Of a DNA stretch of 64,000 bases, positions 23,539 to 32,829 are shown piece by piece. Positions within the stretch are counted from its first letter, which is position 1; every line of letters starts with the position of its first letter. The notes beneath the pieces are model-generated. The model saw only the letters and a program-made list of their open reading frames with translations, had not been told where the DNA came from and made no database searches. This DNA comes from Betaproteobacteria bacterium. GTDB taxonomy: Bacteria > Pseudomonadota > Gammaproteobacteria > Burkholderiales > SG8-41. The stretch spans positions 1 through 64,000 of the forward strand of contig VGID01000011.1 in NCBI GenBank assembly GCA_016868035.1. Reading direction: 5' to 3'. The position numbers and the translations under genes are program-made.

Positions 23539-25380
23539 TCATTCCACGGTCACGGATTTGGCCAGATTACGCGGCTTGTCCACGTCGGTGCCCCGCAGCA
23601 CCGCCACGTGATACGCGAGCAGCTGCAGCGGTATCACGTGCAGGATGGGCGAGAGCTTTCCCGCGTGATCGACGAGCCGGATGACGTGCACGCCCTCGCT
23701 CTCCGCCACCTGCGCGTCGCGGTCGGCGAACACGTAGAGTTCGCCGCCACGGGCGCGCACTTCCTGCAGGTTGGACTTGAGTTTCTCCAGAAGCTGGTCG
23801 TTGGGGGCGACCGTGACCACCGGCATGCCGGCGTCCACAAGGGCGAGCGGGCCGTGCTTGAGCTCTCCGGCGGCGTAGGCTTCCGCGTGTACGTAGGAAA
23901 TCTCCTTGAGCTTGAGCGCGCCCTCCATCGCAATCGGAAAATGCGCACCGCGACCCAGGAACAGCGCATGCTGTTTCGGCTCGAACCGGCGCGCCCACTC
24001 GAGCACCTGCGGCTCGACCGCGAGCACCGCCTCCATCGCCCCGGGCAAGTGGCGCAGCTGCGCGATGAGCCGGCTTTCGTCGGGGCCGGTAAGCCGCTGT
24101 TTCACCTTGGCCAGCACCAGAGTCAGGACGAACAGCGCGGCAAGCTGGGTCGTGAACGCCTTCGTGGACGCGACCCCGATCTCCGGCCCGGCGCGCGTCA
24201 GAAAACGCAGCCTCGACTGGCGCATCAACGCCGACTCGGGCGCGTTGCAGACCGTGAGCGCGTCGTCGAGACCCCGCGCCTGCGCGTGCTTGAGCGCCGC
24301 GATGGTGTCGGCGGTCTCGCCCGACTGCGAGATCGTCACCACCAGGGTGCCCGGCGCGGCTACCGGATCGCGATAACGGTACTCGCTCGCGATCTCGGCC
24401 GTCGCCGGCACCCCCGCGATCGACTCCAGCCAGTAGCGCGCCACCAGGCCGGCATGGTAACTCGTGCCGCACGCGAGCAGCAGGACCTGCCGCGTGCGCG
24501 CAAGCACCTCGCCCGCCTCGACTCCAAAAAGGTTGGGCTGGAGCGCCTGCGCGTTGGCCACCATCTCGAGCGTGTTGGCAACCGCGCCGGGCTGCTCGAA
24601 GATTTCCTTCTGCATGTAGTGCGCGTAGGGGCCGCGCTCGACCGCACCCGCGCTCAAGCGGCTGCGCGTTACCGGGCGCCGCGCGATGTGCCCTTCGCCG
24701 TCGCAGATCGTGACCCCGGACGGCCGTATTTCCGCGACATCTCCGTCCTCGAGGTAGAGGATGTCGCGCGTTCTCGAGAGCAGCGCGCTCGCATCCGAGG
24801 CGAGGAAGTTCTCTCCGTTGCCGATGCCCACGAGCAGCGGCGAGCCCTTGCGCGCCCCGACCACGACGTCCGGCTCGCGATTCGACACGAATCCCACGGC
24901 AAATGCGCCTTCCCACTCGCGGCTCGCGGTCCGGACGGCCTCCCACAGGGTGAGCCCTTTCGCGGCCAGCGAATGGACGTGATGCACCATCACCTCGGTG
25001 TCGGTTTCGGAGGAGAACGCGTATCCGAGCCCCTTCATGCGCGCGCGGATCGGCTCGTGGTTCTCGACGATACCGTTGTGCACGATGGCGATCTCGACGC
25101 CGCTACCGTCGGAAAAATGGGGGTGCGCGTTGCTTTCAGTCGGCGCCCCGTGCGTCGCCCAGCGCGTGTGCGAGAGCCCGGTGCCGGCCTGCACGCCTCT
25201 GCCACGAGCAAGCTCTTCCAGGTGCGTCACGCGCCCGGTCGAGCGCAGCCGTTCCAGCCGCCCGTCCTTGATGAACGCCATCCCGGCGGAATCGTAGCCA
25301 CGGTATTCCAGCTTCTTGATGCCTTCGATCAGAAGGTCTGCGACGTTATTCCTGGAGGCTGCGCCGACGATGCCGCACAT
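23539..25380 (-). CDS. glmS: Glutamine--fructose-6-phosphate aminotransferase (isomerizing)
   Basis: GlmS makes glucosamine-6-phosphate, the first step toward UDP-GlcNAc. The 613 aa begin MCGIVGA, with Cys2 as the amidotransferase nucleophile after Met removal. [10 protein letters not shown] and the two SIS sugar-isomerase domains follow ([15 protein letters not shown] near 350; [20 protein letters not shown] near 480). The C-terminus ends KSVTVE, as usual. Downstream partner of glmU on the same strand. Confidence 0.97.
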   Translation of the reverse strand: MCGIVGAASRNNVADLLIEGIKKLEYRGYDSAGMAFIKDGRLERLRSTGRVTHLEELARGRGVQAGTGLSHTRWATHGAPTESNAHPHFSDGSGVEIAIVHNGIVENHEPIRARMKGLGYAFSSETDTEVMVHHVHSLAAKGLTLWEAVRTASREWEGAFAVGFVSNREPDVVVGARKGSPLLVGIGNGENFLASDASALLSRTRDILYLEDGDVAEIRPSGVTICDGEGHIARRPVTRSRLSAGAVERGPYAHYMQKEIFEQPGAVANTLEMVANAQALQPNLFGVEAGEVLARTRQVLLLACGTSYHAGLVARYWLESIAGVPATAEIASEYRYRDPVAAPGTLVVTISQSGETADTIAALKHAQARGLDDALTVCNAPESALMRQSRLRFLTRAGPEIGVASTKAFTTQLAALFVLTLVLAKVKQRLTGPDESRLIAQLRHLPGAMEAVLAVEPQVLEWARRFEPKQHALFLGRGAHFPIAMEGALKLKEISYVHAEAYAAGELKHGPLALVDAGMPVVTVAPNDQLLEKLKSNLQEVRARGGELYVFADRDAQVAESEGVHVIRLVDHAGKLSPILHVIPLQLLAYHVAVLRGTDVDKPRNLAKSVTVE

Positions 25381-25387
25381 AAATTCA

Positions 25388-25475
25388 GGGAGTCGTGAGG
25401 GGTGAGTCGTGTGTCGTGCCGCTGGTCATAACGTCCTCTCAGCGGGGGGCTGTCGCCGAATCACGAATCACGCCC
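25388..25475. repeat. Imperfect hairpin of short tandem units, glmU-glmS spacer
   Basis: The left part 25388-25418 is made of variants of GTGAGTCGT. The right part 25457-25475 contains two copies of CGAATCA separated by C (reverse complement GTGATTCG). The two can pair with mismatches. The right arm includes the glmU stop codon and last codons. Pairing is weaker than in the three related elements, so the assignment is less certain. Confidence 0.5.
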
Positions 25476-26837
25476 TTTCTTCCGGGGGCGTTTCCACCCC
25501 GGCCGGTGCTCCTGGGTCTTGGCATTGATGACCAGGCCACCGCGAGGGGTGTCCTTCCACACGGTGGTGCCGGCGCCCACCGTCGCTCCTTTTGCCACGG
25601 TTACCGGCGCCACGAGCTGCACGTCGGAGCCGATATGCACGCCGTCCTCGATCACCGTCCGGTGCTTGTTCGCGCCGTCGTAATTGCAGGTGATCGTGCC
25701 GGCACCGACGTTGACGTCGCGCCCCACGGTCGCGTCGCCGATGTAGGCGAGGTGGTTCGCCTTGGAGCGCGCCCCGATCTCGGCTGCCTTCACCTCCACG
25801 AAGTTGCCGATATGCACTTCTTCCGCCAGGCGCGTCCCCGGACGGATGCGCGCATAAGGCCCGACACGGCCGTGGGCGCCGATCCGTGCGTCCTCGATCA
25901 ACGTGAACGGCTCGATGCGGGTGCCCGCACCCACCTCGGCGTTCTTCAGCACGCAGTTCGCGCCGATCTGCACGTTGCTCGCCAGGCGCACGTCCCCTTC
26001 GAACACGCAATTCACATCGATGCTCACCTCCGCGCCGCAGCGCAGGTCGCCGCGCACGTCGAGCCGCTTCGGGTCGGCAAGCGTCACTCCCTGCTCGAGC
26101 AGCCGCGTCGCGTAGCGCCACTGGTAGAGGCGCTCCAGCTCGGCGAGTTGCGCGCGGCTGTTGACCCCGAGCGCCTCCCAGTTCGCGCCGGCCGTGACGG
26201 CGTGCACGTCCACCCGCTCGCCGAGCGCAAGCGGCACCACGTCGGTGAGATAGTACTCGCGCTGCGCGTTGCGATCCGTGAGGCGCGCGAGCCATCGCTT
26301 CAGGCGTGCGGTCGGCAGGGCCATGATGCCGGTGTTCACCTCGCGAATGCGGCGCTGCGCCGGGCGCGCGTCCTTTTCCTCGACAATGGCGGATACGGCG
26401 CCGCGCCGGTTGCGCACGATGCGCCCGTATCCGGCGGGATCATCGAGCTCGGCGGTGAGGATGGTAAGCCGGTCGCGTCCGCTCCCGGTCATGGCCGCGA
26501 GCGTTTCCGGCGCGACGAGCGGCACGTCCCCGTAGAGCACCAGCGTGAGACCGGAGCCGTCGAGATGCGGCAGCGCCTGCTGCAGCGCATGCCCGGTGCC
26601 GCGCTGCGGCCGTTGTCGCACGAACACGAGGTCTGGCGCTTCGATCGCGCGGGGCACCTGCTCGCCGCCATGGCCATAGACGACGCAGATCCGCCGCGGC
26701 TTGAGCGCGCGTGCGGTCGCGACCACATGCGCGATCAGTGGCCGGCCGGCAAGCGGGTGCAGCACCTTGGGCAGGCGCGAGCGCATGCGCTTGCCCTGGC
26801 CAGCGGCGAGTATCACCACATCGAGGCGTGTTGCCAC
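25461..26837 (-). CDS. glmU: Bifunctional GlcNAc-1-P uridyltransferase / GlcN-1-P acetyltransferase
   Basis: GlmU catalyses the last two steps to UDP-N-acetylglucosamine. The 458 aa have the N-terminal nucleotidyltransferase domain ([19 protein letters not shown] at about 11-29; metal-binding LYGDVPL) and a C-terminal left-handed beta helix of hexapeptide repeats from about 260 ([19 protein letters not shown] onward) with the acetyl-CoA site near NLHAY-type residues ([12 protein letters not shown]). Complete. Only 7 nt separate it from the glpD stop upstream. Confidence 0.96.
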   Translation of the reverse strand: MATRLDVVILAAGQGKRMRSRLPKVLHPLAGRPLIAHVVATARALKPRRICVVYGHGGEQVPRAIEAPDLVFVRQRPQRGTGHALQQALPHLDGSGLTLVLYGDVPLVAPETLAAMTGSGRDRLTILTAELDDPAGYGRIVRNRRGAVSAIVEEKDARPAQRRIREVNTGIMALPTARLKRWLARLTDRNAQREYYLTDVVPLALGERVDVHAVTAGANWEALGVNSRAQLAELERLYQWRYATRLLEQGVTLADPKRLDVRGDLRCGAEVSIDVNCVFEGDVRLASNVQIGANCVLKNAEVGAGTRIEPFTLIEDARIGAHGRVGPYARIRPGTRLAEEVHIGNFVEVKAAEIGARSKANHLAYIGDATVGRDVNVGAGTITCNYDGANKHRTVIEDGVHIGSDVQLVAPVTVAKGATVGAGTTVWKDTPRGGLVINAKTQEHRPGWKRPRKKGRDS

Positions 26838-26844
26838 GCAAAAA

Positions 26845-28353
26845 TTATCGCATAGCGCCCTGCCGGGCGCGCTGCGCGAGGTAGCGTGCCACCGCCTCGC
26901 GCTGTTCCGGCCTCATGTGCAGTCCGGCCTTGGTGCGCCGCCACAGCACGTCCTCCGCGGTACGCGCCCATTCGCGTTCGACCATGTAGTCGACTTCCCG
27001 GGCGTAAAGGCCTGCTCCGAAATCCTCGCCCAGCGCATCCACGCCTTGTGCCGAACCGAGCACTTCAATGGCGAACGCGCCATGGCGCCGCGCCAGCGCG
27101 GAGAGCAGCTGCCCCGGCAGCCCGGGATAGCGCTCGCGCAACTGCGCCTCCCAGGTGGCGAGCCCCCCTTCGGCGAGATCGCCCCCGGGCAGCGTGACCG
27201 AGGACGTCCATGCCCCCCGGGCCGCCGGAAGCCAGGGCGCCAGCTTGGCGAGTGCCTCCTCGGCCAGGCGCCGATAGGTCGTGATCTTGCCGCCGAACAC
27301 CGACAACACCGGCGCCTGCCCGGGCGAGCCGTCCACCCGCAGCATGTAGTCGCGCGTGATGGCGGAGGGGTCGGCCGAACCGTCATCGTACAGGGGCCGG
27401 ATGCCGCAGAAGCTCCAGGCGACGTCGGTCTCTTTGATCTGGCGCGTAAAATACCGGTTGGCGGCGCGGCACAAATAATGCACTTCCTCGGGGCTCGCGG
27501 CGCACGGAGCGGGCTCTCCCGCAAGCTCGACGTCGGTGGTCCCGATGAGCGTGTACCGGTGCTCGTACGTGTAGACGAACACCACGCGCCGGTCGTCGTT
27601 CTGCAGGATGTAGGCGTGGTCGCCATCGTACAGCCGCGGCACCACGATGTGGCTTCCCTTTACGAGTTTCAGGCCGAAGCTCGTCTGCTCTGCGAGCGCT
27701 TCGGCGAGAAACTGCCTGACCCACGGCCCGGTGACGTTGGCGATCGCCCGGGCCGCGACTTCCCGGTGTGAACCATCCGCCGCGCGCAAGGTGGCGCTCC
27801 ATGTTCCGTTGGCTCGCCGCGCCGCAGTACAGATCGTGCGCGGGAGCACCGTTGCGCCCAGCCCGGCGGCCGCGCGCGCAGTAAGCACGACCAGGCGCGC
27901 GTCGTCCACCCAGCAGTCGGCGTAGACGAAGCCGCGGCCGAACTCCGGCTTGAGGCCGGCGCCATATGGGCTCGTGCGCAGGTCCACCGCGCGCGAGCCG
28001 GGCAGGGTGTTCCGCCGCGCAAGGTAGTCGTAGAGGAGCAGGCCGGCGCGGATCATCCAGGCCGGCCGCAACTGCGGCACGTGCGGCATGACGAAGCGCA
28101 TCGGCCGCACGATGTGCGGTGCCGAATGCAGCAGGATCTCGCGCTCTGCGAGAGCCTCGGCGACGAGCCGGAACTCGTAGTGCTCCAGGTAGCGCAGCCC
28201 GCCGTGGATCAGCTTGCTGCTGGCGGAGCTGGTGGACGAGCCGAGATCGTCGCGCTCGACGAGCAGGACCTTCAGCCCGCGGCCTGCGGCGTCGCGCGCG
28301 ATCCCGGCGCCGTTGATGCCGCCGCCGACCACCAGGAGATCGTAGTGTTCCAT
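26845..28353 (-). CDS. glpD: FAD-dependent glycerol-3-phosphate dehydrogenase
   Basis: GlpD oxidises glycerol-3-phosphate to dihydroxyacetone phosphate and feeds electrons to quinones at the inner membrane. The 502 aa begin [24 protein letters not shown], the FAD-binding motif. They include [21 protein letters not shown] and the C-terminal alpha-helical domain. An in-frame upward extension to 28416 runs into repeat DNA and is not part of the gene. The IS91-type repeat begins 13 nt from the ATG and no Shine-Dalgarno is visible, so its native leader has been replaced. Confidence 0.94.
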   Translation of the reverse strand: MEHYDLLVVGGGINGAGIARDAAGRGLKVLLVERDDLGSSTSSASSKLIHGGLRYLEHYEFRLVAEALAEREILLHSAPHIVRPMRFVMPHVPQLRPAWMIRAGLLLYDYLARRNTLPGSRAVDLRTSPYGAGLKPEFGRGFVYADCWVDDARLVVLTARAAAGLGATVLPRTICTAARRANGTWSATLRAADGSHREVAARAIANVTGPWVRQFLAEALAEQTSFGLKLVKGSHIVVPRLYDGDHAYILQNDDRRVVFVYTYEHRYTLIGTTDVELAGEPAPCAASPEEVHYLCRAANRYFTRQIKETDVAWSFCGIRPLYDDGSADPSAITRDYMLRVDGSPGQAPVLSVFGGKITTYRRLAEEALAKLAPWLPAARGAWTSSVTLPGGDLAEGGLATWEAQLRERYPGLPGQLLSALARRHGAFAIEVLGSAQGVDALGEDFGAGLYAREVDYMVEREWARTAEDVLWRRTKAGLHMRPEQREAVARYLAQRARQGAMR

Positions 28354-28365
28354 CGACAAAAAAGG

Positions 28366-28712
28366 GCAGTCCGCCGCTTCCTGCCGCGAGTTGGCCCCGG
28401 CATGCCAACTTGCCACTGACCTATCACCCGGTGCCCGACATCGCCTGAGCTGCCGTACCGAAGCGACGCCTCGAATGAGCCGAGGTACGGGGAAGCGCTT
28501 GCCTTACCCTCGCGGTTGGAATAGATTGCGCGGTAATTGACCGCTGATCCCGCTCACGACCCGCCTGGATCGCGGTTTTCTCCCGGGGAGGAGAAAACCA
28601 GCATGAACATAAGGCCTATTATGCGCACTCGGCGAGCGCTGTCACACCGGCTCCCGGCGCACGGGCTCGGCGCCGCGAAATCGCAGGCGGATTGATTTTC
28701 TTATCGCTTCAC
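28366..28712 (+). repeat. Direct repeat, left copy: 3' end of an IS91-type element
   Basis: The first 84 nt (28366-28449) are identical to 35904-35987. They encode the last residues of the IS91-type transposase seen in the right copy, ending HPVPDIA and TGA. Homology continues imperfectly for about 260 nt (shared tracts ATAGATTGC, AGCATGAACATAAG, GGATTGATTTTC). This copy is truncated next to the glpD start and carries a strong hairpin that the right copy lacks. The stretch from 28354 to 28822 holds no other gene. Confidence 0.8.
28574..28599 (+). other. Perfect 10-bp stem hairpin in the left IS91-type end
   Basis: GGTTTTCTCC (28574-28583) and GGAGAAAACC (28590-28599) form a perfect stem with a 6-nt loop. 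It is followed by AGCATGAACATAAG, conserved in both repeat copies. Hairpins near the 3' end are typical of oriIS in IS91-family elements. The right copy has no equivalent stem. It could alternatively act as a terminator, but no T-run follows. Confidence 0.55.
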
Positions 28713-28822
28713 CTCACAACCCGGCCAAAGGGCCATCCCGGACGTATCCATGCTGCTGGGGGGACGGATGACGATGGTGTTCTCCCACATCGGAAGAGAA
28801 CAACCAACCTGAGGAAGTGACG

Positions 28823-30067
28823 ATGCCCGTGCGCAGCTACGCGTGGCCACCTGGCCATTGGGATTGGTATCAGCATTTGGCTTTTAAGCACGGCGTGCGT
28901 GCCGGCGACATGGTGTTTGTTGGGGGCCAGGTTGACAAGTCACCCGCTGGCGAGCCTTTGCACGCCTCTGATCTTGCTACCCAGACTGCTGTGGTCATCC
29001 GGCACATCGACACAGTCCTGCGGGAATTCGGGGCGGGGCTGGCCAATGTCGTCAAGCTGGTGGCTTTCTATGCCACTGATGGTCACGTGGACGAAACCGC
29101 CTTCCTCGCTGACATTGGACGGCACATTCTGGCACGCGGTGGGGTCCCGGACAACGGGGGGCCGGTCATTACTCTAGTACCCCTACCCTGTTTGGCGTTA
29201 CCCGGGATGATGGTGGAAATCGAGGCTATTGCAATGATCGGTATGGACGCGAAACGGCTCGCGAGAACGACCGCCAACCCCAGGGCTCTGTCTCCGCTGC
29301 CACCACCGTTCAGCCACGGCATACGCTGTGGTGAGCACATCTGGACCTCCGCGCAGTGGAGTTCGGCGGCAGACGGCACTCGCCAATATGCCCAGGATCT
29401 CGTGGGACAGACCGCCGTCGCCATGAAGCGTGTGGAGCAGATTCTCGCCGCTCTGGGTGTGGATCTTGATGACATCGTCAAGCTGGCCACGTGGTACCGG
29501 GGGGACGGCACGCGTGCCACTTGGGAGCCGGCGGCGCTTAAGCGGGCGACCTACTTCACAGCGCCGGGGCCCACGCTGAGCGCGTTGCCGACGCCCCGCC
29601 TCCCGCACGGGGACATGACACGGGTAGATGCGTGGGCTATGCGCGGCGCCGACGGCCATCGGCTGGCGCGCACCTATGCCCAGCTCCACGATGTCTCGCA
29701 GTGGCCTGCGGGTCTGCCTTCTGCCGCCGGACTGCAATGCGGCGAGTTCGTCTTCGTCGGCCAGCAGGTGGCCCTCGATAGCCATGGCCAGCCGGTCGCG
29801 CCTGGCGATCTCCTGGAGCAAACACGTCGTGTCATGGAGTCGACGCGCACGGTGTTGTCATCATTCGGACTCACGTTGGACGACATGGTCAAGCAGAACA
29901 GCTTCTACCAAGGCCAGGCGGATCCCGAGATCATCGTGAGTAACCAGCGCTATCGCTCATCGTTTTATAGCGAACCAGCAGGAGCCTCAACGGGCGTGCC
30001 CCTGCCGTGCCTGCCCCTCGCAGACCTATTGGTCTCGGTGGAAACGGTGGCGATGACGCCACGCTGA
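28823..30067 (+). CDS. Three-domain RidA-like (YjgF/YER057c/UK114) fusion protein
   Basis: The 414 aa contain three tandem RidA-like repeats, at about 20-139, 165-274 and 300-411. Each has the family features: a VFVGGQV/IWTSAQW/VFVGQQV strand, a VIRHIDTVLREFG-type helix, NVVKLVAFY/DIVKLATWY/DMVKQNSFY, and a C-terminal LP...VEIEAIA-like strand. RidA proteins are homotrimers with active sites at subunit interfaces, so this chain could fold as an intramolecular pseudo-trimer. The catalytic Arg of canonical imine deaminases (before the LP motif) is absent in all three repeats, so classical 2-aminoacrylate deaminase activity is unlikely. ATG 28823 is favoured by GAGGAAG 6 nt upstream; GTG 28817 is possible. 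Confidence 0.85.
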   Translation: MPVRSYAWPPGHWDWYQHLAFKHGVRAGDMVFVGGQVDKSPAGEPLHASDLATQTAVVIRHIDTVLREFGAGLANVVKLVAFYATDGHVDETAFLADIGRHILARGGVPDNGGPVITLVPLPCLALPGMMVEIEAIAMIGMDAKRLARTTANPRALSPLPPPFSHGIRCGEHIWTSAQWSSAADGTRQYAQDLVGQTAVAMKRVEQILAALGVDLDDIVKLATWYRGDGTRATWEPAALKRATYFTAPGPTLSALPTPRLPHGDMTRVDAWAMRGADGHRLARTYAQLHDVSQWPAGLPSAAGLQCGEFVFVGQQVALDSHGQPVAPGDLLEQTRRVMESTRTVLSSFGLTLDDMVKQNSFYQGQADPEIIVSNQRYRSSFYSEPAGASTGVPLPCLPLADLLVSVETVAMTPR

Positions 30068-30228
30068 ACGAACACCCAGACTGCGGGGGGTATACTGCGG
30101 CCATCTGGTTGGAAATCCGACCCTCTCCAAGCTTCTCTGTCATTGGAAGAAGGGCTCAAAATCGAGGAACACGGGCGTGTTACCTCTGTGTTTACGATTC
30201 ACGCCATCGCCTATCGAGGAGTAATGCT

Positions 30229-31230
30229 ATGCGATTCGGAGTTGGGATCTTCGGAAATCAACCGGTCACAACAATCGTGCGTCAGGTCCAGCTCGCCGAG
30301 GCTTTAGGCTATGACACAGCGTGGATCGTCGACTCGCAGCTCGTTTGCCGGGAGCTGTATGTCACACTGACGGCTTGCGTTCTCGCGACATCACGGATTC
30401 GGATCGGTCCAGGCATCACCGTGCCATACATCCGGCATCCTTCAGTGACGGCCAGCGCCATTGTGAGTCTCAACGAGCTGGCGGAAGGGCGGGTGCTGCT
30501 GGGCGTCGGCACCGGAGACAGCTCTGTAGGGACCCTGGGTGTGAAGCCAGCCCGCATTGCCGGGCTGGAGGAGTTTGTACGAACAACGCGCCGGCTTCTC
30601 GCTAACGAGTCTGTCACGTTCGAGGGCGGTCTCGAGGGCAAGATCGCCTGGCTCGAGCGCGCCCATGACATCCCAATCTATGTGGCCGCCTCGGGGCCCA
30701 AGATGCTCGAGGCCGCTGGTCGCCTGGGCGATGGTGTACTGATGCATTGCGGAATCGCACCGCCTATTCTCGAGGCCGGCTTAGCATATGTGCGTGCAGG
30801 TGCCCGCGCGGCGGAGAAGTCCATAGAGGATCTTGACGTGATCTGCTGGGCGCACACCTGTGTCGCCCGTGATCGCCGCGCAGCACGAGAGCATGTCCGC
30901 GGCCGGGTGACGGCCGCCTTGCGCCATCCGCTTCCGATCCCGCTCGGCGAGGAGGATCTGGCCGTCGTCCGGAAGATTCGGGAGGAGTACAATTTTTTCG
31001 AGCACGCCACGGCGGCGGCGAAGCACCGGACCCTCGCGCCTGACCGGTTCATCGACCTTCTCGCTCTGGCCGGCACGCCGGATGAGGTTGCCGAAACAGT
31101 GCGCGCGATTGCGCGCGTGCAGGGTATCGGCCACATTGTCATTACGCCGCAGGTCCCAGGGGATGGCTTCCCCGAACGCGAGGAGATCTTCCGACTCTTC
31201 GCCGAGGAAGTGATGAGCCGCATCGCCTGA
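30229..31230 (+). CDS. LLM-class flavin-dependent oxidoreductase
   Basis: A 333-aa luciferase-like (alpha/beta)8 barrel protein starting MRFGVGIFGNQP. Family features are TSRIRIGPGITVPYIRHP, SLNELAEGRVLLGVGTGD (about 83-100) and PIYVAASGPKMLEAAGRLGDGV (about 147-168). Members are FMN monooxygenases (SsuD, RutA type) or F420-dependent reductases such as MTHMPT reductase; the cofactor cannot be decided here. GAGGAG precedes the ATG at close range. It is 14 nt upstream of the ABC ATPase gene, so one transcription unit is likely and a role in metabolising the imported substrate is inferred. Confidence 0.88.
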   Translation: MRFGVGIFGNQPVTTIVRQVQLAEALGYDTAWIVDSQLVCRELYVTLTACVLATSRIRIGPGITVPYIRHPSVTASAIVSLNELAEGRVLLGVGTGDSSVGTLGVKPARIAGLEEFVRTTRRLLANESVTFEGGLEGKIAWLERAHDIPIYVAASGPKMLEAAGRLGDGVLMHCGIAPPILEAGLAYVRAGARAAEKSIEDLDVICWAHTCVARDRRAAREHVRGRVTAALRHPLPIPLGEEDLAVVRKIREEYNFFEHATAAAKHRTLAPDRFIDLLALAGTPDEVAETVRAIARVQGIGHIVITPQVPGDGFPEREEIFRLFAEEVMSRIA

Positions 31231-31244
31231 CCTACTGCATTCCA

Positions 31245-32033
31245 ATGGCGAGAATCGAGACGCAAAGACTTTCGCATCATTACATCGACGCAGCTGGAGG
31301 CACGGTGGCAACGCTCGACGACATCTCGTTGAGCGTCGAGCATGGACGCTTCCTCACCATCGTGGGACCGTCGGGATGCGGTAAGACGACACTCCTGAAC
31401 ATCATCGCAGGGTTCGTCACGCCGACCAACGGTGAGGTCTTGATTGATGGCCGACGCGTGACCGGTGCCGGCCCCGAACGGGGCGTTGTTTTTCAGGGCT
31501 ATGCACTCTTTGACTGGCTGACAGTCAAGAAAAACATCGAGTTCGGGCTGCGAATGCGTGGCATCCCGGAGCGCGAGCGGGCGGCAAAGGCTGATGAGTA
31601 CTTGGCGCTCGTCGGGCTACGAAAGTTCAGTCATCGTTACCCCTATGAGCTCTCCGGCGGCATGAAGCAGCGGGTGGCAATTGCTCGGGCACTGGCGAAT
31701 GACCCCGAGATTCTGCTGATGGATGAGCCGTTCGCCAGCTTGGACGCCCAAACCCGAGAGATCATGCAAGAGGAGCTGCTGCGCATCTGGGAGCGCACGG
31801 GAAAAACGATCCTTTTCATCACCCACTCCATTGAGGAGGCTATCTACCTCTCGACGGACGTCGCGGTCATGACGTTCCGACCTGGCCATCTCAAGTGTAC
31901 TTTAAGGGTGGAGTTGCCGTATCCGCGGGGGGATTTCAACATCCGCACGGCTCCGCGCTTCGTGGAGCTGGAAAAGGTCATTCACCACCTAATTCGTGAA
32001 GAGATCGCGAAGCATGAGATGGAAGACGAATAA
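31245..32033 (+). CDS. ABC transporter ATPase, NitT/TauT/SsuB type
   Basis: Cytoplasmic ATP-binding subunit, 262 aa, with Walker A GPSGCGKTT (about 43-51), Q-loop VVFQGYALF, signature LSGGMKQR (about 138-145), Walker B ILLMDEPFASLD and H-loop ITHSIEEA. The closest general class is the nitrate/taurine/aliphatic sulfonate importer family, judging also from its permease and binding protein. It overlaps the permease gene by 20 nt. Confidence 0.92.
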   Translation: MARIETQRLSHHYIDAAGGTVATLDDISLSVEHGRFLTIVGPSGCGKTTLLNIIAGFVTPTNGEVLIDGRRVTGAGPERGVVFQGYALFDWLTVKKNIEFGLRMRGIPERERAAKADEYLALVGLRKFSHRYPYELSGGMKQRVAIARALANDPEILLMDEPFASLDAQTREIMQEELLRIWERTGKTILFITHSIEEAIYLSTDVAVMTFRPGHLKCTLRVELPYPRGDFNIRTAPRFVELEKVIHHLIREEIAKHEMEDE

Positions 32034-32817
32034 CGTTCGCGTCGGTGGGTCCGACCGGTCGCGGACTCTGCTGATTGGAGCGGCGTCTGTGATCCTTGGC
32101 CTGGTGCTCTGGACGGCGGTGACGAAGAGCGGGCTGGTCTCGACGCGCTTTCTTGCCTCTCCGATCGAGATCGTCATCCAGTTCTGGCAGCTCCTCCAGA
32201 AGGGCTACGGCGGGACGCCGTTCTACGTACACGTCGGCGTCAGTCTGTACCGGACACTCCTGGGTTTCGCGCTTGCCGTCGTTGCGGGTGTTTCGCTAGG
32301 ACTCATGATCGGCTACGTGTCCGCCGTGGCCGCTGCCGTTTCCCCGTGGCTCGCCTTCCTCCGCCCCATCCCAGCCATCGCCTTTGTTCCACTTGTGATC
32401 CTCTGGTTCGGCATCGGTGAGTTTTCGAAGATTTCGCTGATTTTTCTCGCATCGTTCCTTTACATTACCCTCAACACCGCAGTCGGCGTAAAGAGTGTGC
32501 AACTTCAACTCCTACGGGCAGCCTCGAGCCTAGGCGCCGGCCAGCGACAAATGTTCTTGCACGTCATATTCCCAGCGGCGCTGCCGCAGATCTTCACCGG
32601 CATCCGGGTGGGTTGCGCGCTGAGTTGGGCCCTTGTTGTGGCCGCTGAGTTGGTCGCCGCTCAGAGCGGTCTTGGGTACATGATCATGGATGCTTCGACC
32701 TTCTTCCGGGTCACCGATGTCTACGTTGGCGTGATAACGATCGGAGTCATCGGCATGGTGCTGGAGGCTCTCATCGTCGCGATCGAGCGACGCGTCGTGC
32801 ACTGGCGGGGCAAATGA
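32014..32817 (+). CDS. ABC transporter permease, TauC/SsuC type
   Basis: Inner-membrane permease of 267 aa with about six hydrophobic segments (first at 18-37, last near 235-255). The cytoplasmic EAA-like loop that contacts the ATPase is LRAASSLGAGQRQMFLHVIFPAALPQIFTGIRVG (quoted by features: AASSLGAG then FPAALPQIFTG, about 172-200). I prefer ATG 32014; an in-frame GTG at 31996 would add six residues. The gene order ATPase-permease, with the binding protein beyond an intron relic, suggests one importer. Confidence 0.9.
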   Translation: MRWKTNNVRVGGSDRSRTLLIGAASVILGLVLWTAVTKSGLVSTRFLASPIEIVIQFWQLLQKGYGGTPFYVHVGVSLYRTLLGFALAVVAGVSLGLMIGYVSAVAAAVSPWLAFLRPIPAIAFVPLVILWFGIGEFSKISLIFLASFLYITLNTAVGVKSVQLQLLRAASSLGAGQRQMFLHVIFPAALPQIFTGIRVGCALSWALVVAAELVAAQSGLGYMIMDASTFFRVTDVYVGVITIGVIGMVLEALIVAIERRVVHWRGK

Positions 32818-32829
32818 ACTTCGGAGCGT

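Noticed and set aside
25395-26855. 486-aa open frame on the plus strand opposite glmU
   Set aside because: Antisense shadow of glmU; the minus-strand gene has all GlmU motifs.
28354-28416. N-terminal extension of glpD
   Set aside because: These codons fall in the IS91-type repeat; the FAD motif begins right after the ATG at 28353.
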